This document shows, piece by piece, positions 31,701 to 43,700 of a DNA stretch of 64,000 nt. Both the position numbers and the translations under genes were made by a program. Within the stretch, counting starts at the first letter, position 1, and the number at the start of each line of letters is the position of its first letter. Where the stretch lies: assembly GCF_027244095.1 (NCBI RefSeq), contig NC_069659.1:349486250-349550249 (forward strand), in the 5' to 3' direction. This DNA is from Hemicordylus capensis (lineage: Eukaryota; Chordata; Lepidosauria; Squamata; Cordylidae). The notes under the pieces are model-generated. The model did not search any database. It saw nothing but the letters and a program-made list of their open reading frames with translations, and was not told where the DNA came from.

Positions 31701-34700
31701 TTAGAGGTCCCCCCCCACACACACACACCTGTATTTTAAACCATTTTAATTGGGTTAAGGTTTTAATCATCATGTTTTTAGATTGTGAACTGCCCAGGGA
31801 CTTGCTTATAGGGCAGTATAAAAAGGTGCTAAATAAATATAATTAAATAAATGAAGTGGCCCCTGCTTAAAATATAATGAAGAACACAGACCTACCATGT
31901 CAGCAAAAACTTGGGCTGCTCACAGCAGTTGCTAGCAAGAGAAGCTGGAGGTTTTACAAACAGGGCTTCCCCCCACTCCCGAATCCAGTCCTGATTGGCG
32001 TGTGCCAGTCCAAATATTCGCTGGATTTAATCTGACCTCCCTGTGGGCTATCAGGGACCAGGACAGACAAGACTTTGATTCTCCCCGAATGGAGGCTGCA
32101 GTTCTGGCTTAGCCCAAGTTATGTACAGGGTAAAAAAATCCTCTATTTCCAGCAGCTTTGGGGGGAAAAAACTCCAGGGCTTCTGCGAAGCAGATTCGCT
32201 CTTCAGATATCCCAAGGCATAGAGCCATGTGTGAAAAACCTCCTGACAAAAGCAACTAGTTTTGCCCTGAACTTTCAATCATATAGCATGGAGTCTTTGG
32301 GGGACCTATCTGAGATCCTGTGCAGGCAGCCCTCATTCTTCCTCAAACTATTTATACTGAAACAGACTGGGCATCCTAAATACCAAGTGCTCTCTCTCCT
32401 CCAAAGAAAAAGAATCCAAGAGAAGGCTACTCCAAAACTGCAACAACTCCAAGAAGAAATAGCAAAGTGTTATTATTGAGCGATTTCTGTTGGATTCTCA
32501 GAACGGTGGGAAGAAATCAAACAAACAAAAAACATCGGATCTCTAGCTCTGTGATAGAATCTCTCATAAATGGTGATCAGCAGATGCCCAGCAAACCCCA
32601 GGGATTCTGATACTGACCTAAAAACAGGGCTGTGAACATCTACTCAAGATAGAAGAGTCCTACCTCTGCTGCGAACTTCAAGGGCAGAAGGCAAAGTTTC
32701 CTGAGTGGAAGAGTCCACAGGCACCATGGAGGTATAGATGGAGGGTGTATTGCATGCCTTGCTGGACTGGACAGCTTTAAGGCGGAACCTTCGTGAGAAA
32801 CCTGCAGGAGACAGACAGTCACTCTGATGGTTAAGGTTTAGGAGGGCAAATGGATCTGCGAAATAGGCAGTGATGTAGTTGCAAATTTGGAAGTGCAGGT
32901 GCTCTCCATGACAGCTCCATGGCCATGCTCACCTCATCAGCCAGAGAAGCTGAGAAGTACCAGTGCTCCATCCCTGCGCGTCCCCCCTCCACTAAAGGTA
33001 AAGTGTGCCGTCAAGTCAATTTCGACTCCTGGTGACCACAGAGCCATCAGGTTTTCTTTGGTAGAATACAGGAGGGGTTTACCATTGCCATCTCCCGTGC
33101 AGTATGAAATGATGCCTTTCAGTATCTTCCTATATTGTTGCTGCCCAATATAGTACCTACGGGGATTTGAACCAGCCCCCTCCACTACACCCCTGGATAT
33201 AGGAGAGCTGAACTGTGTCTTTGTAGGTAATTGCACCACACAAGCATGTAGCTTTGGTATGTATCTTGGAATTCAGCATAGCCAGCCTCAGTTTCCATTT
33301 TTTAAAAGAGCAGTTTTCTAGTCCTTATGGCTTGAAAGATAAGCTTGAAGATCTCAGAATCCAGCAGGGGTTGACCGAGAATAGCAGTAATCAGAGAAGT
33401 GGGGGATTAAGTGCTCTGTATAACTTTTTGTCATCCTCCATAGGTAACAGGAACAAAAGAAAAATTGCACAAAAACTAAGCCCCAGATGTCCCAATTTAA
33501 TTGATGCAAGGTGTGGAATCCGACTTGTATTGCTATCAATCTGAGTGGCTTCCCCCCCCTTCCTTCCTTCCTTCCTTCCTTCCTTCCTTCCTTCCTTCCT
33601 TCCTTCCTTCCTTCCTTCCTTCCTTCCTTCCTTCCTTCCGACCAGTCTGACCACTGGAGATTGGCAAATGTAGTCCCCAGATCCAAATCAAGCCATCCTG
33701 GGGGGTCCCCAGCTGACCTTCCAAACTGCTGAAACAGTTGGAAGTGAAGGACTCTGTGTTGTCTCGTGTCTCAGTGACAGAGAGGGACAGACTAGTGAGT
33801 CAGAGGGCTAGAGGGGTCAAGACATTGGTCATCCCTTCTGTACTGCTCTGACACTATACCTTCGATATGTAGATTGCTACTCTCAGGGACTTCCTCCCTT
33901 CCTGCCTGCCTGCCTTGCCACTTCCTCTTCACTTTCTTCTCCCTTGCAACACCCACGCTCCCTGCACCATGTGTGCAGAGATTCAGAAATCATCCTTCTG
34001 TATCCACCTAGCTAGATTAGAGATCCTATCTCTCCACTTTGCTATCTAGAATGGAGTTCTCCAATAAAGACTCCTTATATTGATTTAAAGCTATGAACTG
34101 GATCCAATTTTCTTTTACTCTCGGCATACACGCATGCCTAGGCAGACTCCGCTGTGTTTTGCCTCTGTGCACTCTGCTGTAATAGAAGGGTATCTCTTAC
34201 CAGAGAGAATTCCCAACAGAAACAGAGTCAAGAGAAATATGCAGAACCCTGGGGGGTTGTGGCAATAGGGCCACCCACTGTGTGAACTGGGGGATGGGGA
34301 GGGTAGCCTGCTCCCCTCCATTCTCTTTTTAAAGTGGATCTCTAGAGCTACAAAGGGACAAGAGAGGGCAGGGGAAGCTCACCATGTTCTAGCTCAGCTT
34401 CTCTTTGGGCCACATTCTCATTATCCCGGATGACAGAGCCAGCAGTCAGGCGGTGAAGCAATTTATCCCAGACCTTATTCTGTGGTTGCTGTTGGGGCAG
34501 CTCCTCCTTGGGTGGGCTGTCTGTGGCAAGAAGGAGCAGGGAATCCAGGGTGGCCGTCACTTCCCAGGAGACCGGCTTCCCTGCACTGAGCGCGTGGATG
34601 ACGACTTGGCACCGGAGAGAAGGCCAGGCGCTGCCTTCACACTCTCCTCGCTCAGTTGCTGCTGGCGATGGGCTGAAAAGGTATGGGGGCTCCAAAAGTG

Positions 34701-37700
34701 TGTCCCAGTCCAGGTGGGCTGGTGAGAGCAAGTTGCCTAGGAGGGAGCAAGGCATGATGGGGTGGATGGGAGAGAGAGAGAGAGAGAGAGGTCAGAGCGT
34801 GCAACAGGACAGAGCGCTGCACTATAGGCACACAAGCATCTCTGGAAGCACAGTCAGGAGGCGGCGGTTGGTTGTCCCTGGCAACTGGTCCATGGAATGA
34901 ACAGTGGCTCTCTGTGTTACCACAGTGGCTAAATGCTTCGAGAACTTGTGCAATCAGAGAATGAAAGCAATTGCGAAAGCATGCAGTGGCCACTGATGGC
35001 ACGGTGGCCATCTGTAAACTCACCATAGGGCACTGGGGGGGAGTCCGTCTGGCCAAGTGGCGAGGTGTGTTTTATCACATCGTGCTAGGACCGCATGTTG
35101 CAGCTGGGTGCAGAGATACAGCAAGGCTTCCTGCACCACGGCTTGGCCAGACAAAACAGACAAGTTGCCTCTCTTGTGCATTCACACACACACACACCCC
35201 CAGGGAACTGAGCATAGCTACCCCTGCTAACTGGGCCAATAGGGGCCTCTCAAAGTGGCGATTCTCTCTCTACACTGAGCAGGGGAAGAGCAATGGTCGC
35301 CATTCAGCCTCACCACAGTGTTTCTGCACATGGCTGTTGCTGGTGTCTATCTTGTATTTCTTTTTAGATTGTGAGCCCCTTGGGGACAGGGAACTTTCTT
35401 CTTTGGGGTTGTTTCCTTTTTCTATGTAAACCACTTTGAGAACTTTGTCATTAAAAAGTGGCAATAAATAATATTAACGTAACATAAATAAGAACAATGA
35501 TAACGATGATGATGATGATAACAACAACAATAATTAATTAATTAATTAATTAATTAATTAATTAATTAATAAGTGGTTATGGATATGCACCCCATTTGCT
35601 GGTCTCAGTTATGCCTGCTTTCTTTTATCTCAGGGTGGCTTCTTGCCCCTTCTGATCTCCCAATGGGCTGCCAGCCTCAGCCTCCTTCCTCCCCATCCAT
35701 CACTCACTGGAATCAGCAATGCTCTTGCGCATCTTCTGTGGCTCAGGACCGATCTCATCCAGCTTCCCTTCCAGAGATCGATTCCATTTTTGGGACACCT
35801 TTTCCAGGGCCCGGCGCAGCCGATGGGCATCCAGTTCACCATGTGGAGATGAGAAACTACGTCCAGACAGGGCAGCTCGGGCCAGCGCCTTCTTCCGCCG
35901 CACCAGCTCCTCCGAGCTCAGGGCCACAGACACCTTAAGGGAAGGGGAGGTGAGAGGGAGGTGAGCCAAGGCCAAGAAAACTCTAGGGAACCAACCCTAA
36001 GATCGCTCAGACTAGCAGAGTCTTTTCCCTTTCATACATCCATCACTGGGCCAGTGAACATAAGAACATAAGAACAGCCCTGCTGGATCAGGCCCAAGAA
36101 GGCCCATCTAGTCCAGCATCCTGTTTCGCACAGTGGCCCACCAGATGCTGCTGGAAGCCTACAGGCTGGAGTTGAGGGCATGCCCTCTCTCCTGCTGTTA
36201 CTCCCCTGCAGCTGGTCATCCCCATACTTGAGGAACTAATTAGGGCAAGGGATCTCAAGTTTGAGTCCCCAGATGTTGTTGACTAGCTCCCATCATCCTC
36301 AGCCACAGTGGACAGAGGAGATGATGGGAGTTGTAGGCCAACACTATCTGGGGATTCAAGCTTGAGAGCCCCTACCCTAGGGTGTGTGTTTCCACTGCCG
36401 CCCTCTCTTAAGAAAAGCACTTTTAAATATTCTACAAGAGGTGGCTGAGAGAGCTTACTGCCTGATTCTGGGAGTTTTCACATGTGAAGCTTAAAATTGC
36501 TCAATGGGGGATTTAGGTTATATATCTGGCTGAAGCAGAAGCTACTTTAAACCATTCACAATGAGTAGTTTGGGTAGTTATACCCATTATGCCTAGCAGA
36601 CAAGCAAGGCCTTATTAAGCACACCTCCCTTCCCAAGTGCTATAGAATTAGGGAGATATTCTAATCAAAAGTATTTTGGAAAGGCCCGATACATGCAAAC
36701 CAGATGTCCTGATCTTGTTCTGCTCTGGAGGCTTGCATGGTTACCCAAAAGTTTGGTCTTGGTGTGGAATTGCCATAAAATTGGCATTCGCCAGATGGGG
36801 ATCTTAAGATACCTTTCTTTAGAACTGTGTGGATCAGCTAAGATGAGACAGCAACCCTTAAGTACATTAACCCAGCTGCCTCATTTAGGACAACTGGATG
36901 CTGGCAAATTCAGTTTCCTGCCCACTTTGAACTCCATGCCCAACCCATCTTTTATGACTGGCTCTCCCTGAGTTTGCTTGATATTTGTTTTTGTTTTTCT
37001 CCCTGTTTTTGTTGTCTGGTAGAATACCTTTATTGTGTTCTATATTGCTGTACATTGTATATAGTTTTTAAATTTTTGTTAAGTATGCCATCTTGATTTT
37101 TCTAGAAAGAAAGGTAGGATGTCACATTCTAAAGTAAACAAATCAATCACTGGGAACGCCCCAAAGCCTTCTAGTGAATGAAATTTCATTATGAGGCACG
37201 AACAAATTCAGTCCTTTAGGACTTTCCCTCTTTGCCCTTCAGGCACTAGAATGAAAGCAAAATTGTAAGAGGAAGGATGGAAGGAAGAATGCAGGGAAAG
37301 AATATGCAAGAGAAGCTTGCGTTCTCTTTCCACCTTTCCTGTGCCTTAGATGAAGGAGGAATTCATGTATTTCTCCCACTGCAAGAAGTTGCAGGAGATA
37401 TACCAGGATCAAGAGCACACACGTCTCTCACAGGAAGAGGTATATAAATACAACAAATATTTTCACACTGCTTTTCAACAAAAGTTCATATATATAAAAT
37501 AAAAAAATTGCTGCTCTCCCCCAAAGGGCTCACAATCTGAAAAAAAGAAACATAAGATAGACCCCAGCAACAGAAATACTGGAGGGTTTCTGTGTTGGGG
37601 CTAGATAGGGCCAGTTGCTCTCCCCCTGCTAAATAAAGAGAATCTCCACTTTTAAAAGGTGCCTTTTTGCTCAGTTAGCAGGGTGCACACAAGTACTCTC

Positions 37701-40700
37701 TTGTCCCTTCACACAAGACAAAAGGAGCCTAGAAAGGGACATTTAACTCATTCATGCATCCTCCTCTTTCTCTGCCCCATATTACATGTGAAGACGTTAA
37801 GGCAGGGCAGGTCCTCAAACTTGTGTGCCCAAATGTTGTTGGGACTACATCTCCCATCATCCCCAGCCACAGTGGCTTTTGGCTACAGCGGCTGGGAATG
37901 ATAAGAGTTGTAGTCTCAACAACATCTGGACAACCAAGTTCCAGAACCTCAGGGCTAAGGCTTGGACCGCCAGTAATGACTCTCATGTGGACACCACTTG
38001 CAGTGGCCTCTGCATGAGGACCATTTCCACAGTCACTGAAATGCACGGAGCCAGTCATCATATTGGTACTGATCATGGAGATGCTCCACATGGATTTGGA
38101 AGAGCATCATGAGGATTTGTGTTGCATATTATGGCAGTGGGCAAGCCTTCAGGTGGAGACCATTTCATGTGGTGTCCACGGGATTATTGTAACTTGTAGA
38201 CAGTGTTCCCTCTAGCAGGGATTCCCAGATGTTGTTGACGACTACTCCCAGAATCCCCAGCTGCAATGGCTTTTGCTTGGGGGTTGTGGGAGCTGTAGCC
38301 AACAGCATCTGGGAATCCCTGTTAGAGGAAACACAGCTTGTAGATTGAGACTCGGGGCTTATGGGCTGGATAAATTCATTTTGCAGATGTCTCCACCTGA
38401 GATGTCTCCAGCTGCAAAAGATCTCCTGTTACATTTCTGGTAGAAGCTTCTCTTGTGGCGGGGCAGAATACCCAAGCCATACTAAGCAAGGGAAAGGCTC
38501 ATCCGCAGATTCAGCATGCCTCACCTTAGCACCAGCAATCTGCTGAGCCTGGGCCACTGGAGCAGACTTGGTGGAGGAATTGCACAGGGACACGCTCTTC
38601 TGGCCTTGCTGAGAGTTGCTTTCAAGAGTCTGTGCTACGGAATCTCCCTCTGGAGGGACGTCTCTAGAGCCGGTGGACTCACTGCTGGTGGAGCTGTGGG
38701 AGAGCAAGCCTTGGCTGCGGTCGGTGCTAACCGAGCAGTGGGTGAGCATGTACTGCTCCTGGATGTAGGAGGGCTGGTAAATCCGCTTCCAGATGTCTCC
38801 TCCGGACACAGGGTCCCCACCTGTCAGGAAGAGGATGTGCAGTGATTGGCACGGAGCAGGCAAGGCAAGAAATGGGAACTTCGTAGACAGCCAACACGCC
38901 CCACATCTTCAGCTCAACTGGAAGTGCCAGGGATTGCATCTGGGCAGTGTTCCCTCGAACAGGGATTCCCAGATGTTGTTGACTAAAATTCCCATAATCC
39001 CCAAGCAAAAGCTATTGCAGCTGGGGATTCTAGGAGTTGTAGTCAACAACATCTGGAAATCCCAGTCAGAGGAAACACTGCATCTGGAATCTGCCACATG
39101 CAAAGCAGTGCTCTGCCAGTGCGTTAAGGCCCTTCACCAGCACTTAATCAACGCCCACAACTTAAAGGGCAGAACCACCATTTCCTTCGCAGTAGATCTG
39201 GAGCAAAGTTTGCACCTCCCATCTTGCCTAGTCCAAGAGGGGAAAGGCCCAAAGAAGTCACTTCCTTCTCCAAACCGGATGCCCACCCCCAAGGCCTTTG
39301 CTCACTCTTCATAGACTCTTCGGTGCCTCCAGCCGAAAACTCTAGCGATATCTCACGGGAAATCTCATGAAGGGCTCTATAAATGTCTTCGCTCTCTCCA
39401 GCCGGGGGTGGATGGGCTCCTTCCTGACCCACCGCCTCATCCTGGGACTGGAACACTGAGCCTGCAGAGCTCCTGGAGAGGCTACGGCATAGCTGTTCTC
39501 TGCCCTGGGAGAGAATGAAGATGACCATATAAGCAAACAGACATACTGCTCGGCAGGCATTCAAAGAGCCTCTATGACGGGTGCCAGATGAAAGGGAGGA
39601 GTGAACACCAGCACAAAGGTCAGCACTTCAGGGTTCCCTCTAACAGAGATTCCCAGATGTTCTTGACTGCAACTCCCATAATCCCCAAGCAAAAGCCATT
39701 GCAGCTGGGAATGCTGGGAGTTGTAGTCAACAACATCTGGGAATCTCTGCTAGAGGGAACACTGCATCTCTTCCCAATGTGCTGTAAAATGACTGCAGAA
39801 AGTTCCATTATAGCACCAGTCAGTCTGGGGATGAGGGAGGCAAAACCAACAGAGTGCAGAGGACAATTGTCGTTATAGTGAAATCCCTGTATTATTCAAC
39901 TGAGGATCAAGCTAGCAAAAAACCCAACAACCCTTGAAACAGAGATTAAATTGAGACTCCCATAGGTGCAAAGCAGAGGTGCCACTCTGGCCATCTATTT
40001 ATTTATTTTATGATGTAGCATATTTTTATACTGCCCAAAACGCAAATTCTCTCGGCTGCCCTTCGGCAGTGTTCAATCCTGTGACACTCCTCCCCTCCCC
40101 AAGTTGTACAGTCTTGGAACCGTTTCCCCATCTCAATTGCGTTTTGTGTGGACTAGGCACAAAAGAGAGGAATGAAGTGGTCATAGTGATGGGGTCGAAA
40201 GAAGACCAATATACATGAGAAGGAAAAGAAGCCCACACTTCTCTGGGCATTTGTAGTATGCCTTCTTGGCCCCAATATACCCAGCAGCGGATGCAACGCG
40301 TGTAACAAGGAACCAGAGGAGGAGTTGGCCGCTAAGTAAAGGTGGGCCGCTGCTTTTCAGAGGGGGCGGGTTGCACTTCTTAAGGGAAAAGGGTGCTCAA
40401 CTGTTGCCTTCTTGTCCCGGAAACTGGCAATGTGGTAAAGGGTGCAGTAGCTGATGAGCCGATCTCCAGGGTAGAGGGCTGCGATCTCGTTGGGCGACAG
40501 CAGGGCTTCCATGGTGTCAGGCACATACCAGTCTATGGTGATGTCACTCACGGCCGGCTCAATGGCTCTCTTCAAAGACTTTATCAGCTGCGGGGAAACC
40601 AGAGACATTCCGGACTCATGGTCAGATTATTCAGGCATGTACTGTCATAGTTTATGGCATTGTCATAGAAAGCAGCTGCCTGGTTGGTCTCCGGGGTCGC

Positions 40701-43700
40701 CTGAAGAGATCATATATCACACCCATTTTAAAAGAACTACCTTGGCTGCCAATAAGTTTCTGGGCGGAATACCAAGTGCTTGTTATTACCTATAAGTCCT
40801 GAATGTCTTGGGTCCAAGGTATTTAAGAGAATTCCTTCTTCTTCATGAACCCCACTGACTATTAGATCATCTGGGGAGGTCTGGTTGAAGTTGCCACCAG
40901 TTCAGCTGGTGGTGACTTGGTACCAGGCCTTTTCTAGGGTTACCCGACGCAGGGGCATAGCTAGGGGAGAGGAGGCCCGTGTCCATCCCTCTCCCCGGCA
41001 CCCCCTAGGAGTGAGGGAGCTAATGAAGAAAATAGGGAGGGGTGGAGCTGGGGGCCCCTCAGGAGTTGGGGGGCCCGGGTTCTTTGAACCCATCTGCTCA
41101 ATTATAGCTACACCTCTGACCTAGGACTTTGGGACGCACTTCCTAATGAATTTAGAGCCTCTCTTTCTCTGGATGTTTTTAAGAAGGACCTGAAGACATG
41201 TAGTCAGGCATTTATTTTATAGTTTTAAAGCTTTAAGTTTTAGAGTTTTAATCTGTATTTTAAGCTGTTTTAATTGTGTTTATGTTTTAATTGTGTTTTT
41301 GGAGTGTGACCCGGCTGGGGACTTGCTGATGGGCTGTATAGAAATGTGTTAAATAAATAAATAGTCACCAACAGAATAGGACTTGAAGCATTATTAGCAG
41401 TGACTAAATAATAAGTTACAGATGCACTAGTGCATCTTTGCACTAGTGCACTAGTGCATATTTAGTGCATCTTCACGTAGGCGCATGATATCTCAGGGAA
41501 CTCAAAATTGCACGATTGTGCAAAGGTTCCCTGCAAAACACGTGAGGCAGGCATGTCGCAGGTTGTGCCTCTTGTTGCACAAACATTGTGTGTCAGTGCA
41601 ACACGAGTCTGCAATGCAAGCTCCAGACTTAGCACAACTAAGAGTCTTGTGCTAGCACTTGCGCAGCCATGCACACGCGCAACACTAGGATAGTGGCCAT
41701 TCGTCATAACTACAACCATCCCCACTAAAACTGAAGAGGCGAACAGCACCAGAGATTTTCCCTGCCGCATTGGGATTATTTCAATGGAAAGCAGTACAGA
41801 AATCGAACAATAAATAAATGTATGTCTCTGTTGCACCTTTGCTCTCGCCTCCTGCTGCTGCTGCAGGCAAGTTCTTGGTTACTAGGGAAAGGTGATCCTG
41901 ACACGGTCAGGCAAGGGATTGTGGTGGGGTTTTTTTTTGGTTAATCCATTCATTGATCCAGACCAGCTTTTGAATGGTGCTTTAATTACTTTCATTAGGC
42001 AGGGCTAACAAACAAACAGCAGCAAGAGCATTGAAGGCAGACTGCCCTTGCCTCTCTGTAAACAACATCTCTCTCATTAAACCGCTAATATTCCTGATTC
42101 AACTCCACCGTCTTGTTTTTGTGTGCCACAAGTCTTCACTCTGGATTCTACAGGGATGACCTGACACCAGCCTGGTCCATGATCCCTGTGCAAAAGCCAG
42201 CACCATAACTGGAGTTCCCAAGCTGCAGTGTAGACCCTTCGTAGCTAATGTGTACAGCTGTGTGAAACCGCTCAATCATTTTCCCAACTAGCATGGAAAC
42301 ATATTCAACAAGGTGTTTCGATGGCAATTTGTCATTTCTGAACCCATTACCAAAAGCAAAGGCTTAGCACTGAAGCAAAACACATACCTTGGGCTGCAGC
42401 CTTTCTCCCGGGCTTAGGAATTCAGCCCGACCTCTGCTGACTTTCGCCAATCCCCGCAAGAGCCTACGGCAGGCACCAGAGCCCAGGCCAAAGGTGAAAC
42501 ATCTGTGGGAAACAAGTCCCCGAGCTTCAGAGACATGTGGACACAGAGCCACCCAGCCTTTTTCAGGGCAAGAGTCCATCCCATTGGGAGGTGGACTACC
42601 AAGTCATTCTGAATGCAGCACTCAGTATGCAGAGTGCTTATGTTGCTTGCCTTTTTTGACTTCACAAATGTCATATATAGGGTGACTGCTATAATCCCCA
42701 TTTTCCATATGGGGAACTGAGGCCAAGACTTGCTTCAGCCACTTCATAGCTGAGGAAGGATCTGCACCAAGATCTCGCAGGCCCCATTGCATCTAGGTAA
42801 TTTAGGAACCTGGACCTAAAGGCTTTTGGAGGCCCTACACAGTATTTTTAACACATTTTTAATGCAACCACACCACTCAGGACAGACTAAAAAGGATTTG
42901 GTGGCCCGCCAGGGGGTGTGGAGGCCCTGGACTTTGGCCCAGAAGTCCAGGGTTCAAACAATCAATGAGTTCAAACATGCACATTTGAGTTCAAACACTA
43001 CATCCTCTAGGCAGAAAGACAGCTGTAACATTTTAAGAGCAGTGGAGGCAGCGTGATGAAAGCACCCTGTTCAGTACAAACATAACTTTTCTCTCTCCCA
43101 GGGCAAGGTCTGAAAAATTGGCTCTGCAAGTCTACAGAGTGGATCAGTTTGAATAAGGAGGAAAAGTGGCTAGTACCTATGATATCATCAGCACACATTG
43201 GCTAGTACCTACGGTCTCATCAACACACACACCCAGTTCCTAGAGCACTTTTGCAACTGTTTAAGATGTTTGTAATTGTTTCTGATAAAGTAGAGGATGA
43301 ACACATAAGTGTATATACACACATATGCCACTTCCAAAAATTGTTTTTAAAAGCAGATAGCCTGCCTCAAGCGTGAGGGGAGGAACAAGGGGGGTGGCTG
43401 ATCCAGTACTTGACTTGTTGGTAGGTAAGGCAAGTTGTGAAGTTGGGATCACATCACAGGAGAAGAACCTGCTGTCAGCTGTGGCCACTGCTGAAATGTT
43501 ACATCTGTCTTAACCCTAAACCACACTGGCTGATGTTCAGACTAAGTTACTCATGAGTAGTCCCATTAAATCTAATGGGACAAGTTAGTCATGACTAATT
43601 GTTGAGCAAAAGGGCACCTTTTAAAGTGGTGATTCTCTTCTATTTATCAGGGGGAGAGCAACTGGCCCTATCCAGCCCCAGCACAGCATCCTTCCTACCT

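Noticed and set aside
33391-33686. Frames encoding repeated GRKE/EGRK or LPSF units
   Set aside because: Translation of the (CCTT)n microsatellite.
39342-39560. Alternative open frame through the VWA5B2 exon at 39306-39504
   Set aside because: It does not join in phase to the neighbouring exons, while the frame with GREQLCRSLSRSS does.
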